Source: Chrysomallon squamiferum (taxonomy: Eukaryota; Mollusca; Gastropoda; Neomphalida; Peltospiridae). Taken from it: DNA of 62,000 bases. The notes under the pieces were generated by a model, which did not search any database, was not told where the DNA came from, and saw only the letters and a list, made by a program, of their open reading frames with translations. Made by a program: the position numbers and the translations under genes. Location of the stretch: positions 19,273,810 to 19,335,809 of the forward strand of contig CM022673.1 in assembly GCA_012295275.1 (NCBI GenBank). The letters are read 5' to 3'. Below, in pieces: positions 11,955 to 25,347 of the stretch. How positions within the stretch are numbered: position 1 is the first letter of the stretch; each line of letters begins with the position of its first letter.

Positions 11955-14900
11955 GTAAGTTATGGTTTAAAAACAAAATCACAATATTTTACATTTTCAG
12001 TATCTATTAATTAATTAATTTGTAATTAAATAATATGTTTGAAGTTCAATAATCATCTGTGGCGACTGTTAGCATTTGTTCTAGTATATATATATATATA
12101 TATATAAAACGCAATTAACAAACACTGGTTGTAGCAAACTGGACGTAATTAGTGTAGTTTGTTACGATCTTCAATTGAAGGGCTCATTTTATTTTTATTT
12201 CGTAACAAACAGCTGAAACCGATTTATATATCCTTTTTGAATCCCCTTTGTAGTATTTCATCGTCATCCACCATTTGTAACTCAAAAATTATAAAATAAT
12301 ATTTCATCGGTAATAAACGAATGAAAAAGGTACAGAAGAAAATTTATTTAAAAGAACTGACTAATTTTTCTTTTATTTCTTTTGGAATTTTGCTGAAAAA
12401 TGTAACATTTTCCTAGTCTGGTTTACTTATTTCATTTGTTTCAAACGCATTATATGGCTAAAGCTGGCTTCATCTGTAGAAAGCAAGAAAGAATAGTAAT
12501 ACTTTTCAATAATGTTTGGGACATTTATAAAAAATGTTAACATTAAATCTAAATGAACTGATATTATAACTTCTGAATTTTCAGAAAAAGACCTTTCTAA
12601 CAATAACAGTAATAAAATTAATTATTAGTTTAACCGCTGCAGGTTACGGAAAAAATATAAGCCACATATTTTATCTTACACTGCTCAATGAGAGTGAAGG
12701 GACAAAAGGTCCAACGATAGGCAAATTATATTTACAAGCAACAACATGATGTGTCTTGGACCATTCTCTCAGCCAATCAATTTTATAGGCACATATATAT
12801 ATATATATATATATCGTCATCATCATCATCAGCAGCAGCACACTTATTCCGTTTACATTTTCTGTGTAAATGACAACAGATAAACAGATGTTTATAAAAA
12901 TGTCGAATTTCGGGCTTTGATGGATCATGACCAACCATGTTTTATCATTGTTATATCATTTCCAAGTCATACATAATCTCAAAATGCTCAAAGACACTGA
13001 GGCAAGCAGGAAGATTAACAATAAGTATTTTAATATAACAATTAAATCTTCCGACGGTTAGATAAATGGTAACTAACAACAATTAAAATGTCTTAATGCC
13101 TCGAACTTCCAAATATTAATACTATTACAGTTATCCATTGTTTTTAGATTACCACTATTTTGGTAAATATTTAAAATAAAATTTATGAGGGGATAGATCA
13201 AGTATTCTTTAAATACTATGAAAGATTTGGTGTTCATTTCGTATTTTGTAAAGATATATTTATTAAGATAGATTTACATTCGTAATATTGTTTATATATA
13301 ATAATTATGGTAGTATTTATTATTTACTTTTTTCATATTTATAACTGAGCATTAATGAATTAAAATAAATTACAATCATAGAAAAAAGAAAAAAAGAAAA
13401 AAAGAAAGAAAAGAAATAAGGAAAACAACAAACAAACAAAATAAAACGATAAATAAAGAACATGTTTGACAATAATAGACATTAAGTTGTATGTTTAAAA
13501 ACAATCAATGTTATACTGAATTATCTTTTATAAATTGTTTGAACTTGTGTGGAAAGTATATAATTTAATTATTTAGAAACAAAAATTATGAAATATTTAA
13601 TGATATTTCTCACCTATTTTTTTTTAAAATATTTATTTTTTTAACGTTTGTATAAAATAAATTTAATATTACTATAGGTACCAGACCATTTTCAGACTGT
13701 CAAGTTTTGAAGTTGGCAGGCTTAAACTTGCTCGGTCGGTCGCTTTGTTTTAGTTTCATAGCAAGCGCATAGTAGATCGGTTTCAGTTTGGAACCTAGTC
13801 TCTACACTTGCCCTTTTCTGTATTTAGGTGATTATTTATCCCAGTTTGTTGTAATTTTAATTTAATACCACGTAAAGGCCAGTAGACAGGCGATTTGCTA
13901 ATGAAAAAACCGAAAAAGAAGCGTGTATCGAAGTAAGTCCAGTTACTTACGAGACTCTAAAAACCGGAGGTTGCGCTCTGTTCCAAGTTTGCTGGTACTT
14001 GTAATAAAGAATTTCACTCATTACATTTTTATAGTAACAATACTATCTTGTCCTGAACAGCTGGTGTCTTATGTTTTCACAGTAATATATTAAAACAAGT
14101 GAAATCATTTAAAAAATTATAGAAAACAAAAAGAAACAATTCTTAAAAAAAGAAAGAAGAAATGCGGTTTGCTAATATTGCAATATATTGTATATACATA
14201 TGAGTCTCTGTGTGTGACTATGCGTGTGGTAATTATTCGTGCTTAATTTTCCTAATTATATATTTTATTAAAAAAATGTTTTCTTTCCATTCAGACCTAA
14301 CCTCTGCCCAGTAACAAAAAATGTGAAAGTCGGACCAGTACCTGATAAATGCGACAGCGCCACGCAGAAAAGAAGATACCGACAACAATGGGTTATGGAT
14401 TACAACGCAACGGAAGCTGCAAATGGTGGTGCTGATGCCTTTGAGATATTCAGGAATCCCTCTGACAGCAACGTCTGTTACTATTTCAGGTAAATAATAT
14501 TAATCATGAAATATGTATTCCCCTTTCCAACAACGTAAAAAAAAAAAAAAAAATTAAAAATCCCCCAAAACGTTCTTCAAATTTTAATTAATGGAACAGC
14601 AAAAAGGAGAAAGTAGTTCAGAATATAAAGTGAAATATTAATTATATACCTACTCACAGATTTATTTTATATTAAAATTTCGCAAATCAGTATTTTTGTG
14701 AAACAATTTCAGATTTGCACAATTATTTTACTTTTAGTAAAGGGAAAAAGATCTGCTCAACATATGATTTCTGTGCACTTCAACTACTAAAAATTAGTGG
14801 GGACATGGATTTCAGTATTATCGAATTTGATAGACAAATGACATCCTGGCGGGAATAGAGGCTAAAAATGGATGAATCTATAATTTTCAGAGGGCTTTTT

Positions 14901-16413
14901 CTTTATTTGGGAGTTTATTATTATTATTTTGTTGTTATTGTCGTTGTTGTTGTTGCTGTTGTCGTTGTCATATTTTTCAGTTATGTAATATTTTAATTAC
15001 CATTTTAACATACTTCATTATCTTGTATTGTCAGCATAGCAGATAAATTATATTTAAAGTATTAATAATTTAAAAGATATGTTTATCACAAAATTCTAAA
15101 TAATTAAATGCATTCTGCGTTACAGGTTTCAAGACAAAACTCAGCTTGAATGCTGTGCTGGCTGGGAGAAATATCCTGCATGTGATACACGTAAATTTTC
15201 TTTCTTTACTATATCAGAAAAGTTGTATAAGGAAAGATAAATAAAAAAATGAAATGTGTTTCGTTTGCTTTTGTAGACAAAATATATACTGCATGTTATC
15301 TATTTAACAACTTTAAACTCATTTTAAATATTTACAATGAAAACAAAAGTAAACTTTAAGTTAAAAGTTATTCCTATGTCATATAAAATAAAACAAATTT
15401 TATTTTTATATGGTCCACGAATCAGAAATTCTGCACAGACTGTACAGTTATATTCATTTCTTCATAGCTTAATCGATGAGTGTTATCGTAAAGTACGCAT
15501 AATGTGAAATGAACAGTCTGTATAAAATTGATTTCAATTACAGCTACCTGTGTAAATCCTTGCTTCAAGGGAAAATGCACTGCTCCAAATACTTGTACTT
15601 GTGACAAAGGTTATGGAGGTTTGCAGTGTGACGAGAAGTCAGGAGGTAAGACTAGTATCCTATGGATGAAATAAATAATTAAAATAATAATAATAAAAAG
15701 AGGATTTCTTACGTTTATTTCTGCTTTGATAAATTATCTTTAGCAAGAATAATTAAATAAATCAGGCAACTATTACATTATAGATTATAAAAAATGCCAA
15801 GTATAATGAGTATGAGTTATATTTATTATTTAAATTTAATTATTTTTCTTACATTATAAGTAAACCAAAATATGCGATTCAGAAGTAATAAACATTTAGT
15901 TTATTAAAATCATTGCATTTTTGTTTAATATATATAACAGTTGTTTTTTAAAATCTTATCAACGCCAGTTAGCAGTAAAGTGTTTTTGTATCACAATTGA
16001 AATTTTTGTCGTTCTTTTGATTCTGTCTGGTCTGCTGGCATGGACACATGATACACAGTTATTAGTAAAACTAAGCTACATTATTTTTCTTTTGCAGAAA
16101 AGTACTGCTACACAGGTAATAGTTGTGATGGACCAAAAACAACATATCGAGGAAAGATGATAACTGACTGTTGCGTAGGATCTGGCCGTTCATTTGGCAA
16201 CACTGTTGATGGAACGTGCGAACCATGCGACGAAGGTAGTGTTTCAGTTAATATATTTGTTATATTAATTTTATTATTAATAACATTGTTATTGTTTCTT
16301 GTTTCTTCTTCTTCTTCTCCTTCTTCTTCTTCTTTTTCTTCTTCTTCTTATTATTGTTACTGTTACTATTATTATTTTTATTATTATTATTGGTGTTGTT
16401 GTGGTTGTTATTA

Positions 16414-16468
<55 letters not shown>

Positions 16469-16644
16469 ATACATTTAACAAAATCAGAAAAACACTTTAA
16501 TAGGACTGGCTTGCATTTACAAATTATTACTTTTAATGTAATATAAAACGAAATCTCATATCATTCGTAAGTTTTCTCTTCTGTCCTAGCCTAATTATAA
16601 AGACCATGGTGCTCAATAACATGAAATTAATTAAATTAAAATAA

Positions 16645-16677
<33 letters not shown>

Positions 16678-19600
16678 TTAAATAAATCAATATAAAACCA
16701 GCCAGTAATATAAGAAAGAAAAAAGACTGCTTACATGCTCTGGATGTCAATCAATGCTGGTAAATTACAAGCTGCTCGAAGATAATGAAAAGTGGGATTT
16801 TGTTTACTCAGCGCAGTTTATTATATCTGCTGTTCAAGTTGAACAATTTAAACTATTTCTTTGTTCATTTAATTTAAACATTTTAATTAGAAAAATCAGT
16901 TTCACTTCTTTATTTTCATATGAGCTGTTGTTACTTCAAACTTTACAATCCACCTGTCTGCCTGTTCGTCTTCTCTATGGCACAGAATATATATTCAGAG
17001 ATAAAGAGATTAAAAACAATTAGAACAATTGGATAATTTTCTCATAATGATAAAACAAGCATGAAAACAAGCAAACAAACAAACAAATAAATAAATATTT
17101 GTTCAAGAGAATAAAATATTTGTAAGTCTGTCTAATCAAACTGAAACTCACTACTTGTCATTGTAAAAAAGTAATTATACGAAAAATATAAGGAAGAGAA
17201 TAAAATACATAAAGTAATTTAGAAAGACACCTGTTTACCATTGCTTATAAAAAGTACATCAGTACAGAAGTGACAGCAAGATAGCATTTGTATGTGGTTT
17301 TCGTTAACATTTTAATTACACCGCTGTATTATTGTAAAACGTTAATCTGTTCTAAAATATTTAATATGAGATGAAAATAATTATTACATGTGCTATTTTT
17401 ACTCTGTGTTAAAGCATTAACAACTTCCATCTCGATACGATTTCTTTTCGATCTTATCAATTCCTTAAAAGAAGAAATTTAATTTTCGTAAAAATGTACT
17501 GTAATGTGTTATCTTCTGAAAGTCATCTACGAAATGTAGTCACCTTTTGTAAGGTTGCAGATTGCGTCATATTACTTCGTAGTATAACCTATATTATTTG
17601 ATGCTATGAAATAAAGGGTAAACCAACTTAATTTGGTGCTGCGTTTACATAAGACCATAATTTAAAAGTCTCTCTGAGACGCAGTTAAGACAAAACTGTA
17701 AAAGATTTAGGATCTCCAGCACACAAGACGCATTTTCACTAAAGTTTTCAGATATATTTGCATTGATAATGATTTATATTACAATATACGACTTAATTTT
17801 TTATTTTTATTTTTAAATTATTATTTCTTAGTCAATGTGACTACAGTCCAGCACGCAGACTTTGAATTCCTAACATGTACACATTCGGGAGAAAGTAGCT
17901 TTCGAACATTTGACGGCGTCAGATACACCTATCGTTCATCTTGCAAAGTAACAATGCTTATGACGCACAACATCGCTATAACATCAAAGACAGATTGCGA
18001 TCCGCTAAACACCTGCAAATGTTTACAGGTAAATCAGTCTTAGAATCAGTATTTATTAATTTAGTACCAAATTTATGTATCAGATTTAAACAGAATAACG
18101 CAGGCTTGCCTTAATTTATATATTAATGTATGTATGTAACTGAAAATAGGTCAGAAAGGGCTTGTTATCAGATGTTATAACTATTCATGAGATGAATGAT
18201 ATTAAATTGACCAATATTTGTACAAATATTAATTTAGAACATATTATCTTAAACTTCATGAATTTTAATAAATTCCTTTTTTCAATTTTGCATTTGTGTT
18301 AGTTACTGACATTACACTTAAATGTCATGATATAGGTGTTACAATTATCAACATTATAAATGTTTCTGAAACGGTTATATATTTTTTTGATTTAATATTG
18401 CAGGAGGTGGTTATCTCTGTTATCAGCGGAAAACAAAGCGATAAATACACATTTTTAAAGGGCCTAATTAATGGACAAACCCCGACCAATGAATTACAGA
18501 AGTTAGGCGGTAAGTAATTTGAAATTAAAACAGTAATATAGGTATACGTGTAATTTTCCAGATTAATTCTTTAATAATTTGAATGTTCATTTTTATCTGT
18601 TAATTAAGAATATAAATATTAGCATTTATCTGATTTATTATCATTTGTAAATTGCTTTTTCAGATATTAGTTTTCAAAAGAAAAACGAATTGGTCCACAT
18701 CAACACAGGCGCCGGCTTCAGACTGAGAATTGATCCAGATGGCTACTTGGCTATATCAATAGACAAAAATAAGGTCAAAGAGATGTCTCTCTCTGGCATG
18801 TGCGGCAATGCTAATTTTGATCCCAACGGTAAGTAGTAACCTGACATAATCTGAACTATATCTTTTCTAACAATGATAGCATTGTTTTATTTTGAAATTA
18901 CTTTTTGAATTTAATCAGAATCGAAAGAATGAATATTTACACCTTGATTTATTTACACCTTTGTATCATTTTCTTGTGTGTTTATTCATGCAAAAATCTC
19001 TATGTTATGATCACGATTTAATTGCCTTACAGATGAAAAAAAGCTCGCAGCTAACCAATTCGAAGCAAACAGATTCGGAAACGATTTCACCAATAAATCG
19101 GATGTAAGTAATTTGTACTTACTTTTATTTATTTACTTATTTATTAATCTGTTTTCAAGCAATTATTAAAGGAACATTAAAGAAAATTAATCATTCATGT
19201 CCGTTTATAGTTAGAAAATTATTTATTTTTTATTTGTTAATTAATTAATTAATTAATTAATTTTATTCAAAATCAGTTTTGTCAAACAGTTTTTAGAGAA
19301 ATGACTTTTGTTTTTGATAAATGGAATACTATGCTATTTTTCTAGTGCGGCGCCTTGTTGCCTGAATGTAGCGCAAAAGACTTGGAAACAGCAAAAGGTG
19401 TTTGCTCATACATTAGATCCAGGATGTTTGAAAAATGTCATTTAGTGGTAAGCATATCTAAAATGAATTTGACATCATTTAGAGTAGTCATACTGCTGCT
19501 ACCACCCTATTACGATTACTAGTACTGCTGCTGCTACTACTACTACGACATTTAATAACAAATACAAAAATGTTCAGTTAGATTAAACTACCATTGTAAT

Positions 19601-22600
19601 TGTTTTACTTTGGAATCATAATATAGAATATACACCTTGATATTTTGCTATAACTTTTTATATAATGAACTTCGTTTTCTCTCTAATCGTCTGTTTGTTT
19701 CTTGTCAGATGTTCCTTACCTGTAATATGTTTTTGAAAAAAAATGACTAAAGATGATGATGATTAGTAGTAGTAGTCGTACTAGACTGTAATAATAATAT
19801 AGTACAAACAAAATATTATAAACATTACATTTATGTAAGGAATAATTTGTAACTGTGTTTCAGTTTCATAACTTTTTGACCACTAATAATTTAGTAATTT
19901 GTTTCTGTAATGTAAACTAAACGGGATATTTTTAGAACATACATACCAAAAGAGCAGTGTTTAGAATATCTTTTTAATAACTCTGTCTCAGAGAGACATA
20001 TAGCTTGATAATTCACTGAATTCAAATACAAAGTCATGCTGAATTAGTAAATTGATAAAAATTCACATACGAACTTGTATTAAATTAGTAATTCAGATAG
20101 CCTAAAGTGATACGTTAGTCTATTTATATAAACAATACATTTATATATGCAAATAACTGAAAGAAATGTACCATCGTTCTTATAAAATATAATAACTTTC
20201 ATTATTAAAGAATTGTAAATATATACAAGAGATAATATTTAATTATATAATGTGATTTGTGAACTCAGGTTCCATATAAGGCATTCGAAGAAACATGCGA
20301 GAGAGCTCACTGCGCGGCAGCACCAGAGAAGAAGGACAAGGCTCGATGTGATGCTATTCAGAACTATGCTACCGAGTGTTCTCTTCAAGATATTATTGTT
20401 TCTTGGAGATCAAATGAGCTTTGTCGTAAATATTTTTTTATAGTTATAAATTGAAAAGGATAAAAGCAATAAATAAGTTAACAAATAAATTTAAAAAAAA
20501 TAATAAATAAGTATAATAAATAAAAGAAACAAAAAACAACCATCAAAACGAAATAAAATATAAAATGTTGACTTTTTAAATTATAAAACAGATAACAGCC
20601 TTTCATTTTAAAATAACCAAAGATAAAAATCAATAGTTCAAAACCGATCAAATAAAAAAGAAATAACTGACTGATTTTATTTTTTAAGGAACTGAACGAT
20701 TTATAACCACTACTTTTTATTTTATTATTTTATTTTTTTAGCAAAAACTTGCCCCGGAGAGAACCAAATCTACACACAGTGTGCTAGCCCTTGCCAGTCG
20801 AAATGTGGTTGGTATTATCTGACACTTCACAAAGATTCTTGCAATGTGTGTTATCCCGGATGCACCTGCGCTCCAGGATTCATGGAGGATCACAACGGGA
20901 AATGTGTTGACCCTCAGGACTGCACGTGCAAAGTCAGAGACCATCGGATTATTAGTGTTGGTGACAATTTTACATTAACGACACCTTGTCCACAGGAATG
21001 GTAAATTTTAAATTTTAAATTTTATTTATTTATTTATTTATTTACTTGCGAAGATGTGCTTGTTTGAATGGATGTATGTATACAATCTTATAAACAGGAT
21101 ATATTGTAATATAAATTAGTTAAAAAATGATAACTTTCATTCGAAATGAAAAGATAAAATAAAAGATGTATATCTATTATATATTATTAATTTCTAGTGG
21201 AATGAATATACAAATATAGCAGCAAAATTGATTACTTACTTTTCTATTTAATAATTTTTTTTTAATGCTATTTAATAATTTAATACATTTAAAGAAAAGT
21301 AAATTAAAGACGATAACGTTTTCTATTAGTAGTACGATGGTTTATCTGTACTTTCATACTTAATATCTGCATGGGTTATTTTTATTACTTTTTTAAACAG
21401 TAAATGTACAGAAGGTGGCAAAGTTAAATGCAGTGAACCGACTATGTGCAGAGGCAAATGCTCAATAATGGCGAGTGGTTATATCACAACATTTGATTCA
21501 AATGTCGTCAAAATTGGAACCAGTGCTATGGAGTGTAAATTTTCCTTAATGAACGTAAGTAATAAAGTTTCTTTTAGACAACTGGTAGAAAGTTTAAGAA
21601 ATCTATTTTAATATAAATTAATCTATCGAAGTAATTCATGTGTTTTTAAATATATTGCACTGGTGAATAAATTTAAAACATTTTATTTATTTATTTATTT
21701 TTTTTCATATTTTTATCTTCTCTTTATTGTTTTAATTTCTTTTATTTTTAATAATTATTTTATTTTATTTTAATATTATACTGATTATTAATTTTAAGAA
21801 ACAGTTTTCATCCCAAAGTCTCGCGATCATCCTGAAGTGTAATATTTCACAAGTGTTTATTTATTTAACCTTATTTACAGCTAATTTTGTATTAAATTCC
21901 ATAAATGAGATAGCAAATTAAATACAAAGGAATATTTATATGCATTAATATGACCAAATGAAAGAAATCGATAAAAAGAAAACGACCGTCTATAATTTTG
22001 TGGTCTCTCTCTCTCTCTCTCTCTTTTTTTTTTCAAAACACACACACACACACACACACACTTTGCATATTGCTATTAAAATGTCATTAAAATAAATAAA
22101 CATTTCTTTCCAGTTCAATAAAGGTCAATTTGATGTCACTTTATTAACGGCGAAAATAAATAACGCAATACGTATCGAGGGCATTGAAATACAAACCAAT
22201 GGTGTTTTGATGTCTATGAAAACAGTGGCAGAAACACAAAAAATGATATTTGAATACAACCGCAATCAACCAGAACTGCCTTTTACATCTCCAAAAAGAG
22301 ACATTTATGTGAACAGAATTACCGACATTTGGATGAAACTTAGCACACCATATCTGCAAATACTTATAAGCTCTATGGGAAGCATCAGAATTGAAGGAGA
22401 CACAAAGTCGATGTCATCAAAGGTATTCATGTTACAATAAAATGTTTTACTTATTTGCCCGTTGGCAAAAAAAGAAAAAAAAAATCATATTTAAAACTGA
22501 ATATTGTCTATTAAAGTAGAAAATAATATGTGAACTGTCATATGATTAATAACTAGAAACACTTTCATTAAATAATTTATATACTAGTAGAAGCTTCAGA

Positions 22601-25312
22601 AGGTAACAAAACAAATTTTCTTAGCAATCTATACGGCATTCCTTATCAAACTTCATTTTGGAATTGGGTTGCCGATAAAGATATTTTAAAACTTTTACTA
22701 CTCCCAAATATCTAAGCTGTACATAAAATAATAATAAGCGAAAAATGTAACGAATTATTAGACAGCCAGCTATTCGTTACTTATTAGCAGTAATCGTTAG
22801 GCTTGTTTTTGTTTTAGTTTTACCTTTATTTAATTATATATTAATTAATTTAATGTTTATGTTACATAAAACAAAACTACAATATATAAATAAAGGGAAA
22901 AAAGAAAAAAGAAAATATATATTTATTGCTGACATTCTTAATTTTCATGGTATAACTGAAAATCAAATACAAAATATATTCCTAGAATCTCAGATTCGTA
23001 TCACGATTTGTATATTTACAAATACAAAAATTATTTTCTCTTCTTTTGACAGATCAACTCTATTTACACTTATAAACATTTAAAATGACCCTAACATTAT
23101 ATTTACTAATATTAACTACAGGAATGCATTTAAACAAAAAACAATGTGCATTTAGCATCGATAAATATGTTCAGGCGTAACTACCGCGGCTTTTCCAAGT
23201 TTTCTTCATCGCAGCATTTATTAATGCCATAATAACGCACAATGTATTTCAATTACAGGTATCAGGTCTTTGCGGCAACTTTGATCAAAATTCAGAAAAT
23301 GACTTCGAAACAGAAACTGGTGGCAATCCCAGTGAAGACGAATTTTTGAAACTGAAGTCTAAAGATGAAAAATGCGGCCAATCTAGCCCAAATACAAAAC
23401 CAAATCCGAAGGTAGGTATTTTTTTTTGGGGGTAAATGTAATCAATTGCTATTATTATTCTTTTTATTTCACTATATGTTATGCAATTTGTTTTTCTACA
23501 AGAACAACAACAACTACTACTATTATTACTACTTCTACTAATTATCACCACATCACTTTTAGTAAAAATATTTCCACGTAAATATTAGAGGTAAGCAATA
23601 TCCGACAAGATGCGAATAACGAAACAAACACGTATAAACAGACGAAAAACAAAGCTCATTATATAAAAAGAACTGTTATTTGTTTCATCCAACAATTTTG
23701 ATCAAAGATGAGAATAAAGCAAAATATCAAGGTGTATATTCTATATTATGATTCCAAAGTAAAACAATTACAGTGGCAGTGTAATCTAACTGAACATTTT
23801 TAGTAAGTTTATTAATTACTGTTATCTATTTATCATACATTAAAAAACAAACATTAACAGCAACAACAGCATCAACAATACTAGTAATAGCAGCAGTAGT
23901 AGTAATAGTAGTACTAATCGTAATAATAGCAATAAACCTTAGACGTACATTCATAAAAGAATGAGTAACTTATAAATCTAATCTGCAAACATAGGTGATT
24001 TGGTGTTGTTTCAGTGCAAAACCCTTAAAGACATTCTGCAGAATAACTGCACAGAACTAGATCAAACGAAACAACAACGTATTTTGGAAGGATGCATGAA
24101 GTCGACTAACGACAAGCAGGTTTGTGCTGTCCTTGCTGAGCTACAACTGGATTGCAAATTAAGCCTAGTTTCACCCGAACTGAAGTCAATCCTCAACTGC
24201 GGTTTGTATAATTATTTTATCAGTCAGTTGTACAAATTGTTTCCAAAAGAAAACTTCATTCCAGATAAAATAATGGACACAAAATCAATAACTGAATTTA
24301 TTTGAACATTAGAACATCTAACGCTAAAATTTATTATTAGTTTAATTTATTACATATACATTTTTTTCATGTTGAACTCTTAGTAAAAATAAACTTCATC
24401 TCATTTATTTGTTTATTTTGTTTACCAAAAGTAATAAGAAAGTGCATGAAATAATTATCACATTTTGTTTAAATAATGGACCATTTTAAAATACATTTAA
24501 CTAATCTAACTACAGTTGGAGACTGCGATCCCGGTCTTGAGTATCACAGTTGCCGAAAAGACTGCCAAAGATCATGTTCTGATTTATCATTGAAAAATAA
24601 AACCATTTGTGACACAAAAACATGCTTTCAAGGATGCGGGTGCCCAGAGGGACAGTACATGCATAAAGATACTTGCATTGACCTTGACAAATGTCCATGT
24701 TACAAAGGCACTACAGAAATTGCTGCAGGCCAGACTTTGACTGTGGACTGCAAGAAATGGTAAGCTTAGATAACATTTTACCAAAAATATGAAATTTTAC
24801 AAAACAACAACAATAATAATAAACACAGGTTAAAAAATATTTTCAATAAATGAGGATCTAATACTATTGGTTTCATTATAATTCTTCTTTTTGTTTTTGA
24901 CTATAAACATGTAAAATGCAACACCCATACACACACTCACACACAGTACTTTTAAAGCTTAAACATATTTTTGTTTATTCAGTAAATGCACTAAAGGTGT
25001 ATTAACATGCGAATCATCAGAATGTGAAGATGTTGTTTGCGGAGTCAACCAATATAAATCGATTGATGCACCAGCAACTTGCAGAAAAAAGTGTCCAAAA
25101 CCTTTTAAAACAAATTTTACTTGTGCCGAGAAGGACGAAATGTATTCACGAGTATGTTACTGTATTGATGGAACAGTTGAAAATCATGTAAGTTAACACA
25201 ATATCACTTTGTGTTCCTAATTATGACTGAAAAGTGTACCGGTATAGGCAGATGTATATGAAATTTATTATTTTATTTTATTTTTGGACTCCGGAAAACA
25301 TAATATACAGGA

Positions 25313-25347
<35 letters not shown>

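Noticed and set aside
13901-13933. Tiny frame encoding a PKKKRV nuclear-localisation-like peptide ending at a GTAAGT
   Set aside because: Only eleven codons, in the middle of intron 1 with no phase match to exon 2. Most likely chance or part of an old element.
16157-16546. Plus-strand 129-codon frame with a hydrophobic stretch
   Set aside because: It is exon 5 read on through its donor into CTT/ATT microsatellite. The GTAGTG donor at 16236 keeps phase with exon 6.
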